DNA of 64,000 nt from positions 404,633-468,632 of the forward strand of contig NZ_PXZO01000001.1 of assembly GCF_003013475.1 (NCBI RefSeq). Reading direction: 5' to 3'. Every line of letters begins with the position of its first letter. The first letter of the stretch is position 1. Both the position numbers and the translations under genes were made by a program. The DNA is from Brevibacillus porteri (lineage in GTDB: Bacteria > Bacillota > Bacilli > Brevibacillales > Brevibacillaceae). A model generated the notes under the pieces. The model saw only the letters and a list, made by a program, of their open reading frames with translations. It had not been told where the DNA came from and searched no databases. Positions 42,451 through 51,892 of the stretch are shown one piece after another.

Positions 42451-42509
42451 ACCCAGCCGCCCTTTTCTTCCCTTGGCCGGAAGGGAGGGTTTTTTTATGT
42501 TCAATTGCG
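42451..42509 (+). repeat. right copy of the gerE-terminator direct repeat
   Basis: Identical to 35353-35411 at 56 of 59 positions. One change (T to G in CCTCCC) weakens the hairpin stem, so this copy appears to be the decaying one, and no gene ends just before it. Together the two copies frame 7.1 kb. The rest of 42292-42616 has no other feature except the chitinase leader. Confidence 0.85.
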
Positions 42510-42616
42510 CCTGATAACCCTTTTATTACCATTTATGTAAATGTATTAGCATATCGTGATATAAGTCGTAATAAGATGGATTTGTAACATAATCCATGAA
42601 GATCGAGAGGGATACT

Positions 42617-44839
42617 ATGAAATTCAAGAAATGTGTTAGGAATGTACTAATGGTAGGTGCCCTGCTTGTCACTTCCGTTTTGCCCATGGCGGCACAGGCG
42701 GCGCAAGCAGAGGAAAATCAAGCGGAGGCGACAGCGGTATCCAATTCCAAAATTATTGGCTACTATCCCTCATGGGGAGCTTATGGACGAAACTACAATG
42801 TAACGGATATCGATCCCAATAAAGTAACGCATATTAACTACGCATTTGCGGATATTTGCTGGAATGGCAGACACGGCAACCCAGATCCAACGGGGCCCAA
42901 TCCACAAACATGGGCTTGCCAGGATGAAGTAGGCAATATTAATGCCCCGAATGGTACAGTTGTTCTCGGAGATCCATGGATTGATGTGCAAAAGTCCTTT
43001 CCAGGAGATACGTGGGATCAGCCGATCCGCGGAAATTTGAATCAATTGGCAAAATTAAAGCAAAAAAACCCTCAATTAAAGACATTAATATCGATCGGGG
43101 GCTGGACGTGGTCCAATCGCTTCTCTGATGTAGCAGCAGATCCGGCTGCACGCCAAGTATTTGCACAGTCCTCGGTAGATTTTATCCGGAAATATCAGAT
43201 GGATGGGGTCGATCTCGATTGGGAGTACCCGGTTAGTGGAGGGTTGCCTGGAAACAGCACACGTCCTGAAGATAAACAAAATTACACGCTATTGCTACAG
43301 GCTGTCAGAGACAAACTCGATGCGGCTGAGGTAACGGATGGCAAACAGTACTATTTGACGATTGCCTCTGGTGCCAGCCCTAGTTATGCCGCAAATACAG
43401 AGCTTGGAAACATTGCCCGGGTTGTGGATTGGATCAATATTATGACCTACGACTTCTATGGAGCCTTCCAAAAGCAGAGCGGACATAATGCGCCGTTGGC
43501 CTATGATCCGGCAGCAGGAGCAGCTGGTTTGCCAAATGCTCAAACCTATAATATCCAAACAGCTGTAGAGGGTCATCTCCGTGACGGTGTTCCTGCCAGC
43601 AAGCTCGTTCTCGGACTTCCGTTTTACGGAAGGGGCTGGTCGGGTTGCGCAACGGCTAACAATGGAGAATATCAAAATTGCACGGGGCCGTCAGTCGGAA
43701 CATGGGAACCTGGCATGCTTGACTTCACGGATATCCAAAATAATTATGTGAACAAAAATGGCTTCACACGCCACTGGAATGACGCGGCAAAAGTGCCCTA
43801 TCTCTTCAACCCAGCTTCGAAAACATATATTAGCTATGACGATGTGACTTCAATCGGACACAAAACTTCTTATATTACATCCAAAGGTTTGGCAGGCGCG
43901 ATGTTCTGGGAGTTTAGCGGAGACCGTAACAAAGCACTGCTAGATAAAGTGTATGGCGATCTTCTGGGCGGGCCAGCTCCAGTCGACAACGTACCGCCGA
44001 CAGCACCAGCCACTCTCCAATCGACTGCAAAAACAGCTACAAGTGTTAGCCTGAGTTGGGGAGCTGCTACCGACAATGTAGGGGTTACTGGCTATGAGGT
44101 ATACAATGGCATTCAGCTTGCAAAAACGGTAACCGGTACAACTACGACAATTAGCGGGCTTACTGCTGGAACCGCTTACCAATTCACTGTGAAGGCGAAA
44201 GATGCAGCAGGTAATTCCTCCGTAGCAAGCAATGAGGTAACGGTTACGACGGATACAATTCAGCCAGATAATCAACCTCCCAGCACACCAAGCAATCTGG
44301 TTATTACAGGGAAAACAGGCACGAGTATCAGTCTGAGCTGGGCTGCTTCTACGGACAATATCGCGGTGACGAATTACGAGGTTTACAACGGAACAGCATT
44401 AGCAGCGGATGTAACAAGTACGACTGCAACTGTCACAGGACTCACACCTAACACTTCTTATACCTTCTCTGTGGTAGCGAAGGATGCAGCAGGTAATTCT
44501 TCACAGAAGAGCGTCGAGGTAGTAGGTGTAACAGATGCTGCAAATCCGGGAACCCCAGCTTGGGCACCAAATGTAAGCTACGTGCCTGGTGATCTGGTCA
44601 GCTATCAAGGCAAGGTATACAAATGTTTGCAACCACACACTTCACTCGTGGGATGGGAGCCACCAAATGTAGCAGCTCTCTGGCAAGTTCAACAACAAGC
44701 GGCAGTTGAAGGCGTCGAGGGTTATGTAGATGAGCCAATTGTGGAGGAAACAGACGGTACTGAAGGAACAGAAGGTACTGAAGAAACAGAACAAACAGAA
44801 CAAACACCAGAAACAGAAGGAAATGTAGATACCCAATAA
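42617..44839 (+). CDS. secreted GH18 chitinase with two FN3 and a chitin-binding domain
   Basis: A 740-aa chitinase that hydrolyses chitin outside the cell. Start ATG 42617 after GAGAGGGA. Signal peptide to about residue 31 (AAQAAQA). GH18 barrel at about 45-450 with the catalytic [10 protein letters not shown] (acid Glu203). Two fibronectin-III domains (about 458-545 and 555-640; both contain YEVYNG and KDAAGNSS). A CBM5/12-type chitin-binding module follows ([31 protein letters not shown]). The tail is an acidic Thr/Glu repeat ([20 protein letters not shown]). Modular secreted enzyme typical of soil Bacilli. Confidence 0.95.
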   Translation: MKFKKCVRNVLMVGALLVTSVLPMAAQAAQAEENQAEATAVSNSKIIGYYPSWGAYGRNYNVTDIDPNKVTHINYAFADICWNGRHGNPDPTGPNPQTWACQDEVGNINAPNGTVVLGDPWIDVQKSFPGDTWDQPIRGNLNQLAKLKQKNPQLKTLISIGGWTWSNRFSDVAADPAARQVFAQSSVDFIRKYQMDGVDLDWEYPVSGGLPGNSTRPEDKQNYTLLLQAVRDKLDAAEVTDGKQYYLTIASGASPSYAANTELGNIARVVDWINIMTYDFYGAFQKQSGHNAPLAYDPAAGAAGLPNAQTYNIQTAVEGHLRDGVPASKLVLGLPFYGRGWSGCATANNGEYQNCTGPSVGTWEPGMLDFTDIQNNYVNKNGFTRHWNDAAKVPYLFNPASKTYISYDDVTSIGHKTSYITSKGLAGAMFWEFSGDRNKALLDKVYGDLLGGPAPVDNVPPTAPATLQSTAKTATSVSLSWGAATDNVGVTGYEVYNGIQLAKTVTGTTTTISGLTAGTAYQFTVKAKDAAGNSSVASNEVTVTTDTIQPDNQPPSTPSNLVITGKTGTSISLSWAASTDNIAVTNYEVYNGTALAADVTSTTATVTGLTPNTSYTFSVVAKDAAGNSSQKSVEVVGVTDAANPGTPAWAPNVSYVPGDLVSYQGKVYKCLQPHTSLVGWEPPNVAALWQVQQQAAVEGVEGYVDEPIVEETDGTEGTEGTEETEQTEQTPETEGNVDTQ

Positions 44840-44846
44840 GTAGGGA

Positions 44847-44891
44847 AGGGGCTGTCCTTCCAGTCATGAAAATGACGGAAGAACAGCCCCT
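44847..44891. terminator. bidirectional terminator between the chitinase and the 26-aa peptide gene
   Basis: AGGGGCTGTCCTTCC and GGAAGAACAGCCCCT pair almost completely; T-rich on both strands. Confidence 0.8.
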
Positions 44892-44908
44892 ATTTGTTCG
44901 TTTGGAAA

Positions 44909-44989
44909 TTAAGCAAAGGCTTTTAACAGTTGGAGGACTAATGGAATAAGATCTCCAATAAAAGTAAGAATCGCAATTGCAGTATTCAT
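44909..44989 (-). CDS. 26-aa hydrophobic peptide
   Basis: ATG 44989 after AAGGAGGGG. The peptide begins MNTAIAILTFIGDLIPLVLQ and ends LLKAFA; nearly all residues are hydrophobic with one Asp and one Lys, giving an amphipathic or membrane-spanning helix. It resembles leaderless bacteriocins, phenol-soluble-modulin-like peptides or type I toxin peptides, without a clear match. The terminator at 44847 closes the unit. Confidence 0.55.
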   Translation of the reverse strand: MNTAIAILTFIGDLIPLVLQLLKAFA

Positions 44990-45089
44990 AGAAGCCCCTC
45001 CTTAAAATTCCAAATTCACTATTATTATATTAATGTTCATAATAGTAATCAAGAAATATTTTCCACTCATGTTGAATTAACTAAGTGGC

Positions 45090-45332
45090 TTATGTAAAAA
45101 AGCGATAGAATGCCTTGATAAAAATAGCGATTTGTAGTGCAACTAGACCAAAAATAATAACAGCCCAGTCTCTGTTCTTTTTCCATTCCAATACACCTTT
45201 CGAGGCACAGATAACGACAAGGCCTACCAATGCTAATAGCTGAAAGAAAGCGACACTTGTCAGTAGTGCTAAAATTCCAATGACAATAACAACAGTTGCA
45301 GTCGCTTTAAACCAAAAGGGCTGCTCACTCAT
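45090..45332 (-). CDS. small membrane protein, 80 aa
   Basis: Start ATG 45332. Hydrophobic segments at about residues 9-27, 29-43 and 52-72 (VIVIGILALLTSVAFFQLLA, DWAVIIFGLVALQIAIFIKA) with a basic tail. It follows the 26-aa peptide gene's upstream region on the same strand and so could be its immunity or partner protein, but this is only a positional guess. Confidence 0.55.
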   Translation of the reverse strand: MSEQPFWFKATATVVIVIGILALLTSVAFFQLLALVGLVVICASKGVLEWKKNRDWAVIIFGLVALQIAIFIKAFYRFFT

Positions 45333-45550
45333 ACTAACGCCCCATTTCCCTTTTTTGTAAATTTTAACATACACAAGAAAAAAGCCAAGCTTACCAGAAT
45401 CGGAAGTAGCAGCGAATACGTCCATCGTTTCTTCGATTCATCGAAGGAATGTTTTTTTGTGTGAATTTTTTAGAAAAATTGAAACAAAACAGATTGAGGT
45501 TCGAATAATGAATGCGCGAAAGCAAATAGGAACTGACGAGAGGAAGAGAA

Positions 45551-47095
45551 ATGATGAAAAAAGTTACGCACGCTGTGTTCCTCCTGATGGCTGCAAGTAT
45601 TGTGATGTCATCTACTAGTGGTGCATTGGCAGGGGAGAACAGGCTAGCTTCTACTGCGGAAAAAATAAAAGGAGAGCAAATGACACCCGAAATAAACAAG
45701 CTGGTCGAAAAAGGGGTGAAGAAAGCAGCTAGCTTCATCCCTTATTTGAAAGATTATCCTGTTACGGAAGTGGTATTGAAAGACACTCCTTATCTACTAG
45801 TGAATAACTATAAGTCTAAAGAAAATAATGCCGAATTCGTTGCCTTGGTGCTCGACAAAAATACGGGCGACCTGCTTGAGTTTGGCAAACACGAGCTAAA
45901 TAGCCAAAAGAGCCGAACGCTTTACCCGATCGACAAATCGAAAGAAGCAGCTGTTTCCTTTATGAAAAAGTGGTACGGAGAAGACATGGCAGGATACCAA
46001 CTGGATGGGGACGGGGTTGCGAAAGTTTTCGATGGCCAAACAAATAGAATTCAGTTTGTACGTATGGTCAATGGGGTTCCTTTCACAGACGACATCGTTC
46101 AGATACAAGTTGATCACGAAGGGCAAATCACAGGAAAATCCCTTGGCAAACCAATCGAAAAAATCTCCTTCGCCAACTTGGATCAGATCCTATCCAAAGA
46201 AAAAGCCGAGAAACAGCTATCCACCTATATGAAATTACGGTATTTCCTCGATCAAGACGGAAAAATATACAAGCTCCTCTACGTCCCAGCTTTTTCTGGT
46301 AAGTTGGATGCTGTGTCCGGCAAAGACAGCGTGAATATGCCTTATCATAGTAAAGTGAATGTGAAACCAAAGGGTGCCAGCCAGCCCGTAGCAAAATCCC
46401 GTGAAGAAGCACAAGCGTATCTGACTCAGCGTACCGGTTATGATTTTTCGAAAGGAAATGTCTTTTTTGAAGATGTAACTGGTGAAAAACCTGTGATTAT
46501 CGATGATTTCTGGAAAACAGACAAATGGGAGGGGCGTACGAATTATTCGTGGAGGACTGAAGACGGATGGATTGGGAGCATGTTAATCGAGCCGAAAACA
46601 GGTTCAATCGTGTACGATCGTGTCGTAGATACAAGTGTGTCAAAGGCATCTGCCAAAAAATTGACGCAAGAGCAGGCTTTGCAATTAGCCATGAATGAAT
46701 TAGCAGAGAACGTTCCTGCTGATACAGGCGAGCTGCTATTACTTGAGCCTGGAGAGTATCATGAAAGTACAAATCAATACTCCTTCCATTTTGTGAAGCA
46801 AGAGCAAGGGATTCCTGTAGAGGATTGGCGGACGCGTATCTTCATCAGCGGAAGCAATGGGAAAGTCATGGGGATCGATCTCAATGAAAAGGTCGATGGA
46901 ATGATGTCTGATCCGAAGAAGGCAATCTCCCAGGAAGAAGCAGCGGCCGCTTTACTCAAGAAATATCCATTGCAGTTACAGTATATCTTGCAAGAGGAAG
47001 GCAAAGCGTCACTCGTTTATACCCTGCCGAGTTTATTCGATGCAAAAATAGATGCGTTGACGGGTGAGTTTTATACCTACGAGTCCACAGAATAA
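45551..47095 (+). CDS. secreted YcdB/YcdC-domain protein
   Basis: A 514-aa exported protein: signal peptide to about residue 27, followed by repeated PepSY-like YcdB/YcdC domains (residues about 45-300 and 320-510) recognised from LVLDKNTGDLLEFGK, VKMVNGVPFTDDIVQIQVD-type text (MVNGVPFTDDIVQIQVD) and KQEQGIPVEDWRTRIFISG. The family is common in Bacilli, function unknown. GAGGAAGAG precedes the ATG (45551, with a second ATG at 45554). Terminator at 47109. Confidence 0.75.
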   Translation: MMKKVTHAVFLLMAASIVMSSTSGALAGENRLASTAEKIKGEQMTPEINKLVEKGVKKAASFIPYLKDYPVTEVVLKDTPYLLVNNYKSKENNAEFVALVLDKNTGDLLEFGKHELNSQKSRTLYPIDKSKEAAVSFMKKWYGEDMAGYQLDGDGVAKVFDGQTNRIQFVRMVNGVPFTDDIVQIQVDHEGQITGKSLGKPIEKISFANLDQILSKEKAEKQLSTYMKLRYFLDQDGKIYKLLYVPAFSGKLDAVSGKDSVNMPYHSKVNVKPKGASQPVAKSREEAQAYLTQRTGYDFSKGNVFFEDVTGEKPVIIDDFWKTDKWEGRTNYSWRTEDGWIGSMLIEPKTGSIVYDRVVDTSVSKASAKKLTQEQALQLAMNELAENVPADTGELLLLEPGEYHESTNQYSFHFVKQEQGIPVEDWRTRIFISGSNGKVMGIDLNEKVDGMMSDPKKAISQEEAAAALLKKYPLQLQYILQEEGKASLVYTLPSLFDAKIDALTGEFYTYESTE

Positions 47096-47108
47096 GAACA
47101 AAGAAAGA

Positions 47109-47146
47109 AGAACCTCCTTTTCTAACGGTAAGGGAGGTTCTTTTCG
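47109..47146 (+). terminator. terminator of the YcdB/YcdC gene
   Basis: AAGAACCTCCTT pairs with AAGGGAGGTTCTT, followed by a T-rich run. Confidence 0.85.
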
Positions 47147-47248
47147 TTATAAGTATTGGCAAATTAAGTATATCAGTTTGAGTGTTGGCGAAAGGTATAT
47201 GAAACATTCAATCAGAAAAAATTGATCGAAATATAAGAAAAAACGAAA

Positions 47249-47277
47249 TTGACACAAAATACAAATTTCAGTATGAT
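47249..47277 (+). promoter_or_regulatory. sigma-A promoter of the sugar operon
   Basis: Perfect TTGACA, 17-bp spacer, TATGAT, 43 bp before the ROK regulator. Confidence 0.8.
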
Positions 47278-47320
47278 CACTTTATAAAGTCATTGGAAAA
47301 ATAAAGGATGAACGAATACG

Positions 47321-48526
47321 ATGCGCAGAACTGGAGATCTGAAACTAATCCAAGAGCTCAATCGCTTTATTATACTCGACACCATTCGCCAGTTTGGGCC
47401 CATCTCGCGAAGTGATATCGCCAAAAAGCAGGGCATCAGTCCAACTACAGTCACCTCGGCAGTCAATGAGCTGATCCGTGACGGAATGGTTGCAGAAGAT
47501 GGAACAGGTGAGTCAAAGGGTGGCCGTAAGCCGATTATGGTTCGCTTCTGTCCAGACGGGAAGTTTTTGATTGGCGTCTCTATTACGAATACAGCGATTA
47601 CGATTGCCGAAATGAATTTGGAAGCGGCTACAAAGCAAAAGAAAATCTATCCGGTAAAAGCTGGTCTAGTGAGTGACCTGATCATCCAGTATGTGCTGGA
47701 TTCGATCGAGGACTTTCTCCAGTCGGTGGATGATGTCAGCCGTTGTCTTGGCATTTCCATCATCGCACCAGGGATTGTCGATGCAGCGAGTGGGGTCATC
47801 CGATTCAACTCCAAGCTGCGCTTGCATGATGTTCCGTTAATAGACATGGCAGAAAAGCGTTTTGGGCTAAAAACTTGGCTCGACAATGATGCCAATGCAA
47901 TCGCCCTGGCAGAAAAAAACTTCGGTGGTGGACTGAATGCTAATAATCTCCTGTTTGTCACCGTAGGAGAAGGGGTTGGTTCGGGTCTCGTTGTAAACGG
48001 TTCCATCTTCCGTGGAAGTCGTGGTGGAGCAGGTGAATTCGGACATACGACAGTCGATCGAAGCGGGATGCGCTGTGACTGCGGCAACGTTGGCTGTTTG
48101 GAAAACTACGTGGCGTGGCCAGCCATTTACTCAGGTATACTGTCCGCCGTTACACGCGGAAAAGAAACGCTCGTCATGGATTTGGCAGACGGAGATATGA
48201 CAAAAATCACATTTGATGTTTTTCGCCAAGCACTGCATCAGGGGGATCAAGTATGCCAAGACATCGTCGACGAAATCGCTTCGTACATGTCGATCGGTAT
48301 TGTGAATCTGGTGAATTTGTTCAACCCGAGTCTGATCATACTGGGTGGAGAAATGATTCGGGACAATCAAGTGTTGTTTGAGCGCATCCAAAAACAAGTA
48401 ATGGCTCAAGCAATGGGGACGATGGTCGAAGGGCTGGAATTCCGTCCAACGGTACTGGGAGCTGATTTCGAGGTCAAGGCTGCTGCTGCTGTTTTGTTAC
48501 AAGATGTTTTTCACTTCAGCTTGTAA
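47321..48526 (+). CDS. ROK-family transcriptional repressor
   Basis: A 401-aa NagC/XylR-type regulator. The N-terminal winged helix shows FGPISRSDIAKKQGISPTTV and TSAVNELIRDGMV; then the ROK domain with DNDANAIALAEKNFG, GEGVGSGLVVNG, the zinc site HTTVDRSGMRCDCGNVGCLE and LVNLFNPSLIILGGE. It should bind the operon's sugar or sugar-phosphate and derepress transport. First gene of the cluster, followed by a hairpin and the binding-protein gene. Confidence 0.88.
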   Translation: MRRTGDLKLIQELNRFIILDTIRQFGPISRSDIAKKQGISPTTVTSAVNELIRDGMVAEDGTGESKGGRKPIMVRFCPDGKFLIGVSITNTAITIAEMNLEAATKQKKIYPVKAGLVSDLIIQYVLDSIEDFLQSVDDVSRCLGISIIAPGIVDAASGVIRFNSKLRLHDVPLIDMAEKRFGLKTWLDNDANAIALAEKNFGGGLNANNLLFVTVGEGVGSGLVVNGSIFRGSRGGAGEFGHTTVDRSGMRCDCGNVGCLENYVAWPAIYSGILSAVTRGKETLVMDLADGDMTKITFDVFRQALHQGDQVCQDIVDEIASYMSIGIVNLVNLFNPSLIILGGEMIRDNQVLFERIQKQVMAQAMGTMVEGLEFRPTVLGADFEVKAAAAVLLQDVFHFSL

Positions 48527-48537
48527 CATCTTTTTTG
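48497..48537 (+). terminator. terminator overlapping the end of the ROK repressor gene
   Basis: Two alternative stems overlap: TGTTACAAG/CTTGTAACA and AAGATGTT/AACATCTT, with T6 following. It would let the repressor be made in small amounts relative to the transport genes or stop a regulator-only transcript. Confidence 0.6.
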
Positions 48538-48678
48538 CAAACTTTATTTGGTCATTGGAAAAAGAAAGTCAACCCATCAAAAATCGTTGAAAGGGGGCGA
48601 GTCGAAAAGGGAGCGTGTCGTGCTTGGCAATATTTTGGGGGTATAAAGAGGAGAACGTAAATCGAGGAGGGATTTCTG

Positions 48679-49959
48679 ATGAAGAAGTTGGTTTCGATTG
48701 CAATGGCTGCTCTCTTGGTAGCAGTGGCAGGATGTTCGGGCGGCGGACAGAGCTCCGCACCAGCTGGAACGACTGGCAGTGCTGCTTCAGGTGAAAAGGT
48801 AACGCTCACATATGCGCTGTGGGACAAAAACCAATTGCCTGCGATGGAGGAAATGGCGAAAAAGTTTAACGAAAAGAACCCGAACGTGGACATCAAAATA
48901 GAGCTAACGCCTAACAAGCAATACTGGACAAAGATGGAGGCAGCCGCAACGGGTGGCACCTTGCCGGACATTTTTTGGATTAATGGTCCACGTATCATAA
49001 AATACGCAGCGAATGACATGCTCTTGCCGCTTACAGATCAAATAAAGGCAGATGGCATCGATCTGAACAATTATCCGAAAGCTCTCGTTGATCTTTACAC
49101 CTACGATGGACAAAACTACGCGCTACCGAAAGATTTCGACACCATTGGCCTTTGGTACAACAAGAAGCTGTTTGACGACGCAAAAGTACCGTATCCAGAC
49201 GAAACTTGGGATTGGAACAAGCTGAAGGAAGTAGCAAAGCAACTGACTGATGAGAAAAAAGGCGTTTGGGGAATTGCAGCACCTCCTTATGGACAGGACG
49301 GCTTCTATAACACGATTTATCAAAACGGTGGCTACATCATTTCGGAAGACAAGAAAACGTCCGGCTATGACAAACCGGAAACGATCGATGGCCTCAAGTT
49401 TTGGACAGACCTGATCAACGAAAAAGCATCGCCAACAGCAGCGCAATTGTCGGAAACAGAGGCAACACAGCTGTTTGAATCAGGCAAGATCGCGATGATG
49501 TACAACGGATCATGGATGGCATCCGCTTTTAATAAGAATGAGTATACAAAAGACAAAGTGGACGTGACGTATCTTCCAAAAGGGAAAGAGAACACAAGCG
49601 TCATTCACGGCCTGGGCAACGTGATTTCGGCTAATACCAAACATCCGAAGGAAGCATGGGAATTCGTGAAATTCTTGGGTTCGAAAGAAGGGGCAGAAAT
49701 CCTGGCAAAATCGGGTGCTGCGATTCCGGCATTTAACGGAACACAGGATACATGGATACAATCCATGCCGAACTTTAATCTGAAAATTTTTATTGATCAG
49801 GCAGCTGTAGCGAAACCGTATCCGATCTCGAAGGACACGGCAAAATGGGCCAAGCTGGAAACAGAACTCATGACCAAGGCTTGGGCTGGACAAATGAGCG
49901 TAGAGGATGCATCCAAAGAGCTCGCGCAAAAAATGAACGAAATGCTTAGCCAAGAATAA
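48679..49959 (+). CDS. sugar ABC transporter substrate-binding lipoprotein
   Basis: A 426-aa family-1 extracellular solute-binding protein. Lipobox VAVAGC (Cys19), then a flexible Ser/Gly segment. Sugar-binding fold with KVTLTYALWDKNQLPAMEEM, GTLPDIFWINGPRI, DTIGLWYNKKLFDDA, MMYNGSWMASAF and GLGNVISANTKHPKEAWEFV. GGAGGG precedes the ATG. Sugar unknown. Confidence 0.9.
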   Translation: MKKLVSIAMAALLVAVAGCSGGGQSSAPAGTTGSAASGEKVTLTYALWDKNQLPAMEEMAKKFNEKNPNVDIKIELTPNKQYWTKMEAAATGGTLPDIFWINGPRIIKYAANDMLLPLTDQIKADGIDLNNYPKALVDLYTYDGQNYALPKDFDTIGLWYNKKLFDDAKVPYPDETWDWNKLKEVAKQLTDEKKGVWGIAAPPYGQDGFYNTIYQNGGYIISEDKKTSGYDKPETIDGLKFWTDLINEKASPTAAQLSETEATQLFESGKIAMMYNGSWMASAFNKNEYTKDKVDVTYLPKGKENTSVIHGLGNVISANTKHPKEAWEFVKFLGSKEGAEILAKSGAAIPAFNGTQDTWIQSMPNFNLKIFIDQAAVAKPYPISKDTAKWAKLETELMTKAWAGQMSVEDASKELAQKMNEMLSQE

Positions 49960-49962
49960 AAG

Positions 49963-50007
49963 GTCCATGATGGATGGCTTCGTATCATGGACGAGGCCAT
50001 CCTTTTT
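49963..50007 (+). terminator. interlocked hairpins between binding protein and permease
   Basis: GTCCATGAT/ATCATGGAC (49963-49971 with 49984-49992) and GGATGGC/GGCCATCC (49972-49978 with 49995-50002) are interleaved, so they must be alternatives or form a pseudoknot; the second leads into T6. Likely attenuator lowering permease expression. Confidence 0.6.
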
Positions 50008-50039
50008 TGAAAAGCTTATGTAAGGAGGGAATGAATGCG

Positions 50040-50990
50040 ATGAGCAGCCAGTTGCAGCCTGAAATGCACGCCGCCGTCCAGCAAAAAACGAAAAGATCGT
50101 TGAATCGCATGAAGAGAAGTGATTGGTTCTGGGCGTATCTCATGATTGCTCCGACATTGATCGGGTTGAGTGTCTTCTACTTATGGCCGATTGTACAAAC
50201 CATTTATTTGAGCTTTACCAAATGGGGAGGATTCGGCAAGTACAAGTGGGCTGGCTTACATAATTACGAGTTGTTGTTCAAGGACCCTTACTTGTGGATC
50301 GCGCTGAAAAACACGCTGATTTATACAGTGATCGCAGTTCCTGTCGGTATCGCTATCTCCATTTTTATCGCTGTGCTGCTTAATCAGAAAATTAAGGGGA
50401 TTACGATTTATCGCACCCTGTACTTCCTGCCCGTTGTGACGATGGCGGCAGCGGTGGCGATGGTGTGGAGATGGTTGTACAACGCTGATTACGGTCTCAT
50501 CAATTATTTGCTGGGCTTGGTAGGCATTGAGGGCCCACGCTGGATATCTGATCCCGCTATTGCTTTGTATGCGGTGATTATCGTTGCCGTTTGGAGCTCC
50601 ATCGGATACAACATGGTGATTTTTCTGGCCGGCCTGCAAGGCATCCCGAGAAGTTATTACGAAGCAGCAGAAATTGACGGCGCAGGACCGGTTCACATGT
50701 TTTTCAAGATTACGTTGCCGCTGTTGACTCCTTCCATCTTTTTCGTCAGTATCACTTCCTTGATTGGGGCTTTTCAGGTATTTGACCTGATTTATCTGAT
50801 GCTTGGAAGCAAAATGGGCAATCCTGCGACTGAGCAAACGCAAACGATGGCGTACTTGTTCTTTACCAATGGATTTGAATCAGGGAACGGTGGCTATGCG
50901 GCCGCGGTTGCCGTCGTGCTTCTGGTGATGATCCTGATAGTCACGGCTATTCAAATGAAATTGCAGAAAAAATGGGTTCACTATGATTAA
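50040..50990 (+). CDS. sugar ABC transporter permease (MalF-type)
   Basis: A 316-aa permease with about six helices; the ATPase-contact EAA loop reads YYEAAEIDGAGPVHMFFKITLP, quoted in part as YYEAAEIDGAGPVHMFFKI. The ATG at 50040 is used with the AAGGAGG at 50022; an ATG at 50031 is too close to that site. It partners with the next permease; no ATPase gene is present, so a shared MsmX-type ATPase is expected, as is common in Bacilli. Confidence 0.88.
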   Translation: MSSQLQPEMHAAVQQKTKRSLNRMKRSDWFWAYLMIAPTLIGLSVFYLWPIVQTIYLSFTKWGGFGKYKWAGLHNYELLFKDPYLWIALKNTLIYTVIAVPVGIAISIFIAVLLNQKIKGITIYRTLYFLPVVTMAAAVAMVWRWLYNADYGLINYLLGLVGIEGPRWISDPAIALYAVIIVAVWSSIGYNMVIFLAGLQGIPRSYYEAAEIDGAGPVHMFFKITLPLLTPSIFFVSITSLIGAFQVFDLIYLMLGSKMGNPATEQTQTMAYLFFTNGFESGNGGYAAAVAVVLLVMILIVTAIQMKLQKKWVHYD

Positions 50991-51020
50991 TCAAAGCTGA
51001 ACAGACGGGAGGGATATGGA

Positions 51021-51863
51021 ATGAGTGTTTATACGAGTCGGAACAAAATGGGCAAGAAGTTGTTCATTCATCTGCTGTTGATTGCAGGTGCTCTCGTGAT
51101 GGTTGCGCCATTCATCTGGATGGTTCTCACTTCGCTCAAGTCACTGGGCGAATCAACACAGGTGCCTCCGGTCATTTTGCCGACCAAGTATCAATGGGAG
51201 AACTACACCCATATTTTTGAGATGCTGCCGTTCTTGGATTTTTATTGGAATACCGTGATCACAACCTTGGCGAAGGTAGTCGGGCAAGTATTCCTTTGCT
51301 CACTTGCAGCGTACGCATTCGCGCGAATTGAATTTCCAGGGCGAAACGCCTTGTTCATCCTGTTCTTGACCGTTTTGATGGTGCCAGGTCAGGTGTTTCT
51401 GCTCCCTCAATTTATGATTATGAAAGAGCTCGGCTGGCTGAATACGTTGACAGCATTGATTGTACCGGGCTTGTTCAGTGCATTCGGCACGTTTCTACTG
51501 CGTCAGTTTTTCATGTCGCTGCCAAAAGAACTGGAAGAAGCGGCGAAGCTCGATGGCTGCAACCATTTTCAGATTTACTGGAGAATTATGCTACCGCTGG
51601 CGAAGCCTGGCTTGATCGCACTCGCCATTTTCGTAGCGCTGTGGTCTTGGAACGACCTGATGTGGCCGCTGATCGTCAACAGCACGCCTGATAAAATGCC
51701 GCTCTCTGCTGGCTTGGCGTACTTGACAGGCGAGCACACCAATTTGACGAACTACCCGATATTGATGGCGGGCTCCGTTCTTGCCATTTGGCCGATGATT
51801 ATCGTCTTTATTTTCTTGCAGAAGCATTTTGTCGAGGGAATTACCCTAACTGGGTCCAAATAG
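51021..51863 (+). CDS. sugar ABC transporter permease (MalG-type)
   Basis: A 280-aa permease with an EAA loop LPKELEEAAKLDGCNHFQIY and the usual C-terminal end FVEGITLTGSK. Six helices. Overlapping-scale spacing (30 bp) to the upstream permease; GGGAGGG precedes the ATG. Completes the importer with the previous two genes. Confidence 0.9.
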   Translation: MSVYTSRNKMGKKLFIHLLLIAGALVMVAPFIWMVLTSLKSLGESTQVPPVILPTKYQWENYTHIFEMLPFLDFYWNTVITTLAKVVGQVFLCSLAAYAFARIEFPGRNALFILFLTVLMVPGQVFLLPQFMIMKELGWLNTLTALIVPGLFSAFGTFLLRQFFMSLPKELEEAAKLDGCNHFQIYWRIMLPLAKPGLIALAIFVALWSWNDLMWPLIVNSTPDKMPLSAGLAYLTGEHTNLTNYPILMAGSVLAIWPMIIVFIFLQKHFVEGITLTGSK

Positions 51864-51892
51864 TCATTTTCGAAAAAAGGAGTGAAACCATT

